From NCBI GenBank assembly GCA_000381585.1, contig KB906735.1, forward strand, positions 270,242-334,241: 64,000 nucleotides of DNA. Reading direction: 5' to 3'. Origin of the DNA: Acidobacteriaceae bacterium KBS 83 (lineage in GTDB: Bacteria > Acidobacteriota > Terriglobia > Terriglobales > Acidobacteriaceae). Positions 1 through 8,371 of the stretch are shown one piece after another (positions within the stretch are counted from its first letter, which is position 1; each line of letters starts with the position of its first letter). Below the pieces are notes generated by a model. It did no database searches, was not told the origin of the DNA, and saw nothing but the letters and a program-made list of their open reading frames with translations. Position numbers and translations under genes: made by a program.

Positions 1-2375
1 GTAAAGTCGATGGAGGTAACATCCGGACCCTGATTGCCCACAGTGGTGACCCTGACGACTTCCTGGCTTGTAGGCGTGCCGACCGTGATCTTGTCTCCCA
101 CACCGAAACCCTCCGCTCGGCGCACGCTGATCCGGGTTGCTCCGGCATTCGCAGGAGTTAAGAGATTGGTCTGACTCGCTGCTTTGCCGACATGTGCCAC
201 CGTCACGGCTTCGATCCCATGACCAACGCTGTCGATATCCAACCTGATATTGTCACCGGTGGAGATATTTGCGAGGGATGTCACCTGGATGTTGGTGGCT
301 CCCGCAGGCGCATCCATCGCCAGATACGCTTGTGTGCCTGGCTTACCGATTGCCGTCACCGTCGCGATCTCATACTGCTCCACCGTATTTGCAACGATCG
401 GATAGGTAGAGCCATAGCCAAGCGCAATCTTCTGACCAACAACAAACCCAGATGCATCCTCAACAGGCACATTGGTCGAGCCGGCAGGAATTGTGATCAC
501 TGGTTCTTCGGGCAGCGATTGCCACAACGCTGTATGGTTACTGGCAGCCGTCCCGAGGCCTGCGATCTTTCGCACTTCCACGTTGGAGCCCGTGCCGATG
601 TTGATCGTGTCGCCAACCGACATTCCCTCGGCGTTTCTGACATGGATAACGCTGTCGCCTGCGTGTGCGGGAACCGCCAACCCCGAGTTGGAGAGGCCGA
701 GCAGATAGAAGCCGCCAGCCGCAAGCTTCGTTCCAGTCGGGATCTTCACCGCCGAGAAGATAGCCTGATGGGCGGGGTGCACGGTCAACGTCCAGTTGGC
801 GAGATCGACGCTTTGGGAACCTGCGTTGTAGAGCTCTATAAATGAATCTGTCGGGTTGCCGGGAGCGCCTGAGTTGACTCTAAACTCGTTGATCTTAATT
901 GGTCTGGCATTTCGAACCTTTTCAACTGCCGTTTCGATCTGCCTTCTGCCGCTGGTCGCGTTCGTCCACGAAGCCGTGCCTACGAGATCTCCGTTGAGCG
1001 CTACTGGTCCGGAAGTGACTTTGAAAGTCGCGCTCACGCTCTCTCCCGGCGCAATCTGCTGACCGAACATCTTCGACGTCTCGGTCGTGCCTGAAACGAC
1101 AGCCGCCCACTGTTTGCCTGGTACAACAATGCTCAACGCAACGTTCGCTGCAGGCGCCCCCGTTGTATTCGTGAATGCCACGGTGAAGTCTCGCGAAGAC
1201 CCCGATGTGAAGGACTGCGTGCCTGCATGCGTTATGGCTGTCGCCGCTGGAGCCAGACTAAGTGGAGTCACGTCATATCTGGCAGCCACAATATTCGCCT
1301 GGACAAGTTGGTCGGTAGCGTCCGATGGAAATGTGCCAGCGGCGGTCATCACTCCTTCATAGAACGTCCCTTGCGAACCGATACTGTTGTCACCACCGTT
1401 GCCCAGGAGAATCGCTCCCTGCTTGCGCATCGGGTCATAGGTTGGATTCACACGGTGCCCATCGAACATGACCGACAGAGCGCCCTTTTGTGCGTCACCA
1501 CCCATGGATGTCCAATGGTGTGGTTCTCCTTTGCCGATTGCGGTTACAAAACGCCAGGGGATACTGGGTAAATTGGGACAGCCTTTGGTCCCATCCTCGT
1601 TGACGCAACCGACAAGATTATTTTCCTGGTCAGTCATAATCCAAGGACCGTTGCCAGCCCCGCTGTACCACGGCGTGGCGTTACCGAAATAGAGCGTTTC
1701 CATGGTGCCGTTGTCATCATCACGGCTGTCGATCTCGGCATTGCCGTAGTCGAAACAGCAACCGGCGTTGAAATGCTTTCCGCTGACGACCCAGTATTGC
1801 CCCTCCGCCTGGTCGTCGACTGCGGTGCCTTTCGCATCGTTCTGGCGGAGCCCCACGCCTGGCTCGATGAACACGCCATAGACCTTGTGCCCCATGATCG
1901 TGATCGGCGCCATATCCGCGATTGGAAGGGTGTTGAAGCCTCCCAATGCCGGACCACTGAATCCGCCACGGGGAGCCTGAATCAAGTCGTTGTGTTTAGG
2001 AGACTGGTCGTAGATGATGCTGATCCAGCAATAGGTGCCGGCGCAGAACTTATCCTGTGCGGCTGCGTCGGCGTATCCGCCGGGATCCAAACCTGGCGAC
2101 GCAGCGGCCTGGACAACACCAATGTCCAGGGTCTTGCCGTCCGATTGGCGCAAGACCTGGTAGAGGGCACCGTTATATGTCGCGTATAACGCGCGTGTCG
2201 TGCTATGGGCCGCGACACATGAGTCACCGGCAGCCACGTAAATGTCGCACGGGCCTTGAAGCCTGTGCGGAGGAGCGGTGTCTCCCGTAGGAGACTGTTG
2301 CGCCATCGTCAAGGTGGTGCCAACAACCGCAAGCATGAGCGCTAGTCTAAGCACAAAATCGATTCTCGTTTTCAT
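1..2375 (-). CDS. Secreted GH54-type alpha-L-arabinofuranosidase with lamin-tail and repeat-bearing C-terminus (3' end outside window)
   Basis: Predicted to release arabinose from arabinan/arabinoxylan side chains outside the cytoplasm. The reading frame stays open from the ATG at 2375 to the window edge (791 residues seen). Residues 1-25 form a signal peptide. Residues about 35-370 match the GH54 catalytic domain: a CDIY start, HSTTRALY, WISIIYDQS, the hallmark CCFDYGNAE (candidate nucleophile Glu214), a GGDAQKG stretch (candidate acid/base Asp294) and QGTFYEGVM. After it come an Ig-like/NEW3-type segment (about 385-480), a lamin-tail-like segment beginning KINEFRVNSG (about 492-600), then about four degenerate copies of a 45-50 residue unit with the core G-x-x-I-x-(I/L)-G. 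The fungal CBM42 expected after GH54 is not seen. Catalytic residue assignment is by analogy to fungal AbfB. The true C-terminus is unknown. Confidence 0.85.
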   Translation of the reverse strand, partial: MKTRIDFVLRLALMLAVVGTTLTMAQQSPTGDTAPPHRLQGPCDIYVAAGDSCVAAHSTTRALYATYNGALYQVLRQSDGKTLDIGVVQAAASPGLDPGGYADAAAQDKFCAGTYCWISIIYDQSPKHNDLIQAPRGGFSGPALGGFNTLPIADMAPITIMGHKVYGVFIEPGVGLRQNDAKGTAVDDQAEGQYWVVSGKHFNAGCCFDYGNAEIDSRDDDNGTMETLYFGNATPWYSGAGNGPWIMTDQENNLVGCVNEDGTKGCPNLPSIPWRFVTAIGKGEPHHWTSMGGDAQKGALSVMFDGHRVNPTYDPMRKQGAILLGNGGDNSIGSQGTFYEGVMTAAGTFPSDATDQLVQANIVAARYDVTPLSLAPAATAITHAGTQSFTSGSSRDFTVAFTNTTGAPAANVALSIVVPGKQWAAVVSGTTETSKMFGQQIAPGESVSATFKVTSGPVALNGDLVGTASWTNATSGRRQIETAVEKVRNARPIKINEFRVNSGAPGNPTDSFIELYNAGSQSVDLANWTLTVHPAHQAIFSAVKIPTGTKLAAGGFYLLGLSNSGLAVPAHAGDSVIHVRNAEGMSVGDTINIGTGSNVEVRKIAGLGTAASNHTALWQSLPEEPVITIPAGSTNVPVEDASGFVVGQKIALGYGSTYPIVANTVEQYEIATVTAIGKPGTQAYLAMDAPAGATNIQVTSLANISTGDNIRLDIDSVGHGIEAVTVAHVGKAASQTNLLTPANAGATRISVRRAEGFGVGDKITVGTPTSQEVVRVTTVGNQGPDVTSIDF

Positions 2376-2906
2376 TCTTATCGTGACTTGCTGCAAAGAA
2401 TTCTCTTGAGCTCTGAGGGGTGGAAGAGAGCTTACCTCGTTTGGACCCTTCCTCAGCACTCTCTGCCACGAATTCTGCCATCATCTCGACCTCCAGCACT
2501 TCCGCTTTCCTAATTCCTGACACACACGCGGCTTCTTCGAGCGGACCGGGGTCTTATATCACCGCGCGCGCTGGACGCAGCTCCGAGACGATTGTTCTGG
2601 GTATCTGTAACCGGAGGACGCTGGCGAATCGACTGGCCGCGTACCAATCGCGGCTAGACTGCCGTCTCTGGCACCGCACTGTTATTTGCTCTTCTGCTAT
2701 CCATCGAATCTATCTTCACGCTGCCATCGACTGTTGGGATTTAACATCGATTGAGACAGTTCCCAATGTCCGGAAATTGAAATGCAGAAGTAGTCACTTC
2801 CGCATCCACTGCCTGCGCATGTTGCCGCAAAAGTCTTTCCCGGGACTTCGAGCAGGTCTCGGCGTATACTCGCTTCCGCTTCTTGAAGCTATTCCACGGA
2901 GGGGAA
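2376..2906. other. Intergenic region, no convincing gene
   Basis: This stretch separates the minus-strand GH54 gene from the plus-strand glycosylase gene, so it should hold two divergent promoters. The open frames inside have unlikely composition and no recognisable domain. I see no clear operator or terminator. Confidence 0.5.
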
Positions 2907-3653
2907 ATGCACGAACTCGAACACGATCCGGGGCCGGACTCCACCTGGGAACAGCTCTTTAAAAACGCCCCGCTCGACCACTACATCAACTTTACTAAGT
3001 CCCCGTTCCACACCCGTTTCGGGCCGGTGTTTTACCGCGGCCGCCTTGACGGCACCGCCCGCGTTCTCGTCATCGGACAAGACCCATCCACCGATGAGAC
3101 CCTCGCTCATCGAATCCTCATCGGTCGGGCTGGACAACTCGTACAGACCTTCCTTGCAAGGCTCGGTCTCACGCATTCGTATCTCATGTTGAACACGTTC
3201 TTGTTTGGAATACAGAGTGCGTCGCTCAACCAACAAATCGCAACGGATGCAAGCATCACGGCCTATCGGAACAAACTCTTTGATCAGGCTCACGCGAGCA
3301 ACAACTTATCTGCCATCCTGACCTTCGGAACCTACGCTCACTTGAGTGCAATGAATTGGCCCGGCCGGGGCAGCCTCAAAGTCGTGCACCTTACTCATCC
3401 AACTTCGCCCAGCGGTGTCGCTGCAAATTGGAACAGCCAGTTTGCCGCCGCAAGCAGCGCGCTTGCACCTGATCCTGATGGCACCGTGGACAGCACTCCG
3501 TTCAGCACGACGAGCCCAATCCACAGCACCGATGTGCCAAGGCGCGATCTGCCCTTTGGCGTCCCGGCATGGCATGGCGCCGGCGGAGGAACAGACAGCC
3601 AGCGCGGAGCCGGAAGCAACTTTGAAAGCCAGATTCTGTGGACCGCGCCGTAA
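2907..3653 (+). CDS. Uracil-DNA glycosylase superfamily protein
   Basis: Likely a DNA-repair or nucleic-acid-binding protein of the uracil-DNA glycosylase fold. The first motif is VLVIGQDPSTDE (about residue 53), the superfamily water-activating loop; the second, HPTSP (about residue 164), corresponds to the HP(S/T)P DNA-binding loop. The middle holds a YLMLNTFLFG strand as in other members. The ATG at 2907 is preferred over the in-frame TTG at 2883 because GGAGG lies 4 bases upstream. At 248 residues it is a little longer than typical UDG proteins; the last 50 residues are low-complexity and Ser/Gly-rich. No Fe-S cysteine set is seen, so it does not look like family 4 or 5. Substrate specificity cannot be read from sequence. 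Confidence 0.75.
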   Translation: MHELEHDPGPDSTWEQLFKNAPLDHYINFTKSPFHTRFGPVFYRGRLDGTARVLVIGQDPSTDETLAHRILIGRAGQLVQTFLARLGLTHSYLMLNTFLFGIQSASLNQQIATDASITAYRNKLFDQAHASNNLSAILTFGTYAHLSAMNWPGRGSLKVVHLTHPTSPSGVAANWNSQFAAASSALAPDPDGTVDSTPFSTTSPIHSTDVPRRDLPFGVPAWHGAGGGTDSQRGAGSNFESQILWTAP

Positions 3654-3875
3654 TCGAAGCCACTCGCTGAATATCGACCGCGTACACATCCTGCAAACTA
3701 TCTCCTTTGACATGACGGCCCGCAGTATAATTTGTGCGCACTACCAAACCCCTATGCAGTGAGCGGGCCGATGGCACGCTCCTTCTTCTCTGTTTGCTGG
3801 CAGAAGCTCGTTCTGGCGAAATCTAAATCTACGATCTGGTTGGTCTGAAGCACCGGTGCGAATGGAGGGCCGCTC

Positions 3876-5636
3876 ATGAAGTCTTCTCGCAAGTGGTACC
3901 CGCTAACAGGCGCTGTTTCTACAAAAGGGGAAGTTGCTGCAAAAGCGCTGAAGGCCGGTCCCATCGACCCGCTCACTGGTCCTAAGGTTGCTCTGGCCGG
4001 GCGCGTGGTCACGATGGACGACAACTTTACAGTTCGGCCTGACTCCATCGCGTATATCAACCGAGCTTGCGTCGTTGACATTCGCCACCGTACGAACCCT
4101 CATCCGGACTTCAATGGTGTTCCAGTCGTCGAGACAGGTGGGACAATCTTTCCCGGCCTGATTGAGTTGCACAACCACTTGAGCTACAACGTGTTGCCCT
4201 TGTGGTCGCCAGTGCCAAAGCGTTTTGAGCACCGCGATCAGTGGGGTGGCTACAAGGACTACCGCCCCTTGATCAGCGGGCCCATGACCGTCATTGGCGA
4301 ATATCGCGACGACGATGAAAAACCTGCTCTTCTGCCTGCGCTTGTGCGCTACGTCGAGTGCAAGTGTCTGCTCGGCGGCGTCACTACAAGCCAGGGAATC
4401 AAGCTCAACAGCAACGCGGGCATTTCACGCTTCTACCGTGGGCTGATTCGCAACGTGGAGCAAACTGATGATCCTACGTTGTCAGAGGCACAGGCCCGCA
4501 TCGCCGACATCGACGCAAAGGACGCGCAAAGATTTCTGACTCAAATCGGGAAGGAAGATAGCTGCTATCTCCTTCACCTTAGTGAAGGCATCACGAACCC
4601 AAACCAGCCGGATTCGGCCGCCCGCGAACACTTTCTTGCGCTCGAGATTGCACCGGACAAGTGGGCACTAAACAGCGTGTTTTGTGGAATTCACTCCGCG
4701 GGACTACTGCCCCAGGACTTTGACGTCATGGCGAAGCAGGGGTCATCGATGGTCTGGTCGCCGCTGAGCAACATGCTGCTCTACGGAGCAACCGCGCGTG
4801 TGGAAGCAGCGCGCGCGTCAGGGATCAGAATCGGAATCGGCAGTGACTGGTCGCCTACCGGCAGCAAAAATCTGCTTGGAGAGTTGAAGGTCGCATGGCT
4901 CTACAGTCAGCACATGCTCAATGGCCTGTTCAGCGCGCGGGATATTGTGGCTATGGCCACCAGCGATGCGGCCAAAATTCTCAAGTGGGATGGCAGAGTC
5001 GGAAAGATAATCATCGGTGCGCGAGCAGACCTGTTGGTGATCAGTGGCACGACTGGCGACGCTTACGACGCTCTCATCCACGCTAAGGAAACGGATATTC
5101 AACTTGTCATGATCAACAGCGTGGCACGCTACGGAGCTGCGGCGATTATGAGCGCGCTCGCGCCGGATGATCAGACGATAAAGGTTGGAGGCCAATCGCG
5201 AAAGCTCTTTTTGAAACAGGACGCGGCCGATCCCGACGTCGCACCGGTCTCACTACGCACCGCTACAAATCAGTTGAGCCACGCTTTGCTCAACATTGCC
5301 CAGATTGCAAGAACCGCCGAGAAGCCCAGGCCCGCACCCGCAAAAAAACGTGTCCTCGATGCGGCGCCGAAGCTTGTTTGGTCGCTGGCGCTCGACGAAA
5401 TCCAGGATCGCGGCGAGGATCTGCGCCCGCGCTTGCCGTTCACGGGCCCGCGCGATTTCACCGGACCCAAGCGTCCGCCCATCGCCGCAGCGGCAACACC
5501 ACCGTTGTCCACGATCCTGAAACCGATTGACCTCGACCCACTGACCGTGGCAGACGATGAGAATTTTCTCGACGCAATCGAGCACCAGCCGAATGTGCCT
5601 TCGCCAATCAAAGGTGGCTTGAAAGCCCTCTACTGA
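3876..5636 (+). CDS. Metal-dependent amidohydrolase family protein
   Basis: Predicted hydrolase or deaminase of the amidohydrolase superfamily (586 residues), acting on an unknown substrate. The N-terminal beta-sandwich half reads VALAGRVVTMDD; the barrel opens with TIFPGLIELHNHLSYN, giving the metal-binding His-x-His. A later His lies in FCGIHSAGL and the conserved Asp in GIGSDWSPTGSKN, the pattern of the cytosine-deaminase/chlorohydrolase-like branch. The C-terminal about 110 residues are Pro/Arg/Ala-rich and outside the core fold. A good ribosome site (GGAGGG) precedes the ATG. There is no signal peptide, so it is probably cytoplasmic. It stands alone between the glycosylase and broken genes, so context gives no substrate. 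Confidence 0.75.
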   Translation: MKSSRKWYPLTGAVSTKGEVAAKALKAGPIDPLTGPKVALAGRVVTMDDNFTVRPDSIAYINRACVVDIRHRTNPHPDFNGVPVVETGGTIFPGLIELHNHLSYNVLPLWSPVPKRFEHRDQWGGYKDYRPLISGPMTVIGEYRDDDEKPALLPALVRYVECKCLLGGVTTSQGIKLNSNAGISRFYRGLIRNVEQTDDPTLSEAQARIADIDAKDAQRFLTQIGKEDSCYLLHLSEGITNPNQPDSAAREHFLALEIAPDKWALNSVFCGIHSAGLLPQDFDVMAKQGSSMVWSPLSNMLLYGATARVEAARASGIRIGIGSDWSPTGSKNLLGELKVAWLYSQHMLNGLFSARDIVAMATSDAAKILKWDGRVGKIIIGARADLLVISGTTGDAYDALIHAKETDIQLVMINSVARYGAAAIMSALAPDDQTIKVGGQSRKLFLKQDAADPDVAPVSLRTATNQLSHALLNIAQIARTAEKPRPAPAKKRVLDAAPKLVWSLALDEIQDRGEDLRPRLPFTGPRDFTGPKRPPIAAAATPPLSTILKPIDLDPLTVADDENFLDAIEHQPNVPSPIKGGLKALY

Positions 5637-5769
5637 GCATCCGAGAACTTAAGCCTGGCACGCCAGAAAGTAGGGTCGTGCCATGCATGAAACTCAGCGT
5701 AACGATAAGAGGCAGCCTCGGGCGGAAGTACGGCGCTGCCAATCTGAGATTGATGGCCACGCAGTAAAC

Positions 5770-6145
5770 GATTGGATCGCACAAGTTCGAAAGCGCGGTG
5801 CCGGAGCGGACCATTTCAGTCTTGCGGGAGTTGGACGCTGACCTGCTGTGTCTGCAGGAGGTGGTCAATGCTCCCGCTCAGGCTCCGCTGTTCGATCAGG
5901 CTGGGGAAATCGCGCGAGCGCTTCCGGAGTACACAGCATGCTTCGGGGCAAACCGCCCGCTGCGGGGCGGCACCTACGGCAGCCTGACACTCAGCAGATT
6001 GCCGATGCTTGCATGGAAAAACATCGAGATCACGCAGAGGCGTGAGCCGCGCGGAGTCTTGATGACAGATCTGTCTCTTGGAGCGAACGAGACATTGCAT
6101 GTCTTCAATGTGCACCTGGGTACCGGATTTATGGAGCGCAGGTAA
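5770..6145 (+). pseudogene. Endonuclease/exonuclease/phosphatase (EEP) family fragment
   Basis: The frame carries the N-terminal half of an EEP-fold protein: PERTISVLRELDADLLCLQE (the E of LQE is the usual metal ligand), then RLPMLAWKNIEI and LHVFNVHLGTGFMERR, where N and H are typical. The first 20 or so residues with the start strand are missing or scrambled, and the gene stops right after MERR, so the second half with the catalytic SDH motif is absent. Sulfatase sequence begins immediately after the stop. It is therefore a truncated remnant joined to an unrelated gene. Confidence 0.7.
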
Positions 6146-6146
6146 C

Positions 6147-6872
6147 GGGGCTATGTCTCGGATCAGACCACCCAGTCGGCCGTGGACTGGATTCGCCAGC
6201 AGAATGCCGAAGGGCAAACCTGGATGGCGACCGTGTCGTATGCCAACGACCACACCCCATATCAGCAACATCCGCGCAATCTTCTTCCCATCGCTACTCC
6301 GGATTCCGCGGGCTTCTCGTGTACCGACAATACCAGGCCAAACGAGGCCGCCACACGCATCCTCAGCAATCAGATGCTCGAGACCATGGATACGGAAATC
6401 GGCAATCTTCTGGTGAAGAGCGGTCTGGCCACAATGAACCGTGCGGGAAGGCTGCAGTAAGACCCGGCAGCAAATAACACCATGGTGATCATCATCGGGG
6501 ATAACGGCACCTTTTGCGCCGGGAGTGAAAGTTACCTTCGATTCCAGTCGCGCGACAGGGTACGTATATCAGACCGGTGTATGGGTACCCTCTCATCGTG
6601 GCTGGACCATTGGTTGCTTATCCAGGATGCCAAGTAACCAGCATGGTGAATATCGCCGATCTGTTCAGTTCTTCGGCGTGTTTGCCGGGGTCGACGTACG
6701 CAAGGCTGTTCCCGCATCGCACATCCTAGATTCCCGATTCATTCCTTACCTGACAAACGTCGCCGAGCATTCGCCAAACCAATTTCACGCAGACCTCGAG
6801 CAACATCCACACAAATACGCCTCCGGTTCATTAGGCCTCATGTTCGAGGTCTCCGTTCTCATCAATCGCTGA
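6147..6872 (+). pseudogene. Sulfatase (alkaline-phosphatase fold) internal fragment, frameshifted
   Basis: The first frame reads GYVSDQTTQSAVDWIRQQ, then WMATVSYANDHTPYQQ, PDSAGFSCTDNT and MLETMDTEIGNLLVKSGLA. After a stop near 6460 it resumes with NTMVIIIGDNGTF, the sulfatase metal-site strand (DN), then shifts frame to VKVTFDSSRATGYVYQTGVW, followed by QVTSMVNIADLF in another frame. The N-terminal sulfatase part with the Cys/Ser formylglycine site is absent. At least two frameshifts and one stop are present. It directly follows the EEP fragment without a gap, so the two were brought together by deletion or recombination. Confidence 0.7.
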
Positions 6873-7203
6873 TCGCACAAGTTGTCGTGTGCGCACTGGC
6901 GGCGCGCACACCGATATCTTCCGCTGGCAGAAAAAATGCACCTCTGTAGACTAGGCCTCAGAAACCGTACAGATGGAGTTTCCTGTTGTACAAAGTGCAG
7001 AGTACATTTGTTTTCAAACGATAGAATTGCACGTATAGCAAGATCCTCCATTATTGCGGAACTGAATAATCAAACCGCCCTGTTGCAGAAAGCGTGTGAA
7101 TTCCTTGTGGGAGAATCGCCAATACTGCCCATTATCAAAAGTCCAACGGACGCGAGCGGGAGCCGCTGGTCCGGCTTCAGGCTGGGCACTGCGAGGCGCG
7201 AAG

Positions 7204-8319
7204 ATGACACACACTCGGCGTGCCCTACGGTCGATCAGTCGAACTGGAAGTGCCCTCGTTCTATTTGCGGTAACGTTTGTCACTGCCGGCTGCCAGAAGC
7301 CAGCCACCGATCCTGCAGCCGCTGGCCACGCTCAGGCTATGCCCGTGCAGACCATCACCGTGACGGCATCACCGGTGCCGCAGAGTGATGAATACGTGGC
7401 CACAATCAAGTCCCGCCGCTCCGCAACTCTTACGCCCCAGGTCGACGGAAATCTCACGAAGATCCTGGCCCGTTCGGGTGATCGGGTAAAAGCCGGCCAG
7501 TTGTTGATGGTGATCGACCCGATCAAGCAAGAGGCCACCCTTGATGCTCAGGCGGCCACTGAGAATCAGAAGCTGGCGGTATACCAATATTACCAGGTAC
7601 AGGTGGAGCGTCAGCGCAAGCTGTTCAATGCCGGCGTGACCAGCCGCGACGCTCTCGATCAATCCGAGCAAGCCTACCGAAATTCCAAGGCAGACTACGA
7701 GTCGGCTGTCGCCTCACGGAAGACCCAGGGCAGCCAGCTCGGCTATTATCAAATCCGCGCGCCATTTGATGGCGTCGTGGGCGACATCCCGGTTCATGTA
7801 GGTGATTACGTATCTCCGACTGTCCCTCTCACAACGGTGGACGAGAACCGCGATTTCGAAGCGTACATCTATATTCCTTCTGAACGCGCTTCTCAGGTGA
7901 GACGCGGTCTGCCCGTCGACATCCTCGACAACAGCGATAAGCTTATCGAGCATGCCCATACCGACTTTATTTCCGCACAAGTCGACAACGGCCTTCAGGG
8001 CATTCTGGCTAAGGCCACGCTCCGCTCCGGGGCTAAAACGGTGCGCAATGCACAGCTAGTGAAGGCCAGGGTAATCTGGAGCACGGTTGCCACCCCGACT
8101 GTTCCCGTGCTTGCTATTTCGCGGCTCGGTGGCCAGGCCTTTGTCTATGTCGTGCAACATGAGGCAGACAAAGCAGTGGCACGGCAGCGTCCGGTCCAAT
8201 TAGGAGACACCGTCGGGAACGACTATGCTGTGCTATCAGGACTACACAAGGGTGATCAAGTTATCGTCTCGGGCACGCAACTCCTTGTTGATGGGGCTAT
8301 GGTGCAGCCCATGAGCTAA
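7204..8319 (+). CDS. RND efflux periplasmic adaptor (HlyD/MexA-type lipoprotein)
   Basis: This is the membrane-fusion subunit linking an inner-membrane RND pump to an outer-membrane channel. The start at 7204 gives a lipoprotein signal: RTGSALVLFAVTFVTAGC, a lipobox ending in Cys about residue 25. Then come a barrel-sandwich half (ATLTPQVDGNLTKILARSGD), an alpha-helical hairpin (about 105-170), the second lipoyl half (YYQIRAPFDGVVGDIPVHVG) and a beta-barrel/membrane-proximal region ending GDQVIVSGTQLLVDGAMVQP. It is 371 residues, normal for the family. The pump gene starts 52 bases downstream, making a two-gene operon. No outer-membrane factor or local regulator is adjacent, so it probably uses an unlinked TolC-type channel. 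Confidence 0.92.
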   Translation: MTHTRRALRSISRTGSALVLFAVTFVTAGCQKPATDPAAAGHAQAMPVQTITVTASPVPQSDEYVATIKSRRSATLTPQVDGNLTKILARSGDRVKAGQLLMVIDPIKQEATLDAQAATENQKLAVYQYYQVQVERQRKLFNAGVTSRDALDQSEQAYRNSKADYESAVASRKTQGSQLGYYQIRAPFDGVVGDIPVHVGDYVSPTVPLTTVDENRDFEAYIYIPSERASQVRRGLPVDILDNSDKLIEHAHTDFISAQVDNGLQGILAKATLRSGAKTVRNAQLVKARVIWSTVATPTVPVLAISRLGGQAFVYVVQHEADKAVARQRPVQLGDTVGNDYAVLSGLHKGDQVIVSGTQLLVDGAMVQPMS

Positions 8320-8371
8320 ATCTGGGCGGGTGGCGTTGCGCGTTTGTCCAACAAGTTGATCCGCGAGAGGA

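Noticed and set aside
2420-2962. 180-codon frame upstream of the uracil-DNA glycosylase gene
   Set aside because: Ser/Arg-rich composition, no motif, and it overlaps the start of the well-supported glycosylase gene in another frame.
5656-5683. TGGCACG/CGTGCCA hairpin after the amidohydrolase stop
   Set aside because: Seven-base arms with a 14-base loop and no U-tract; too weak to call a terminator.
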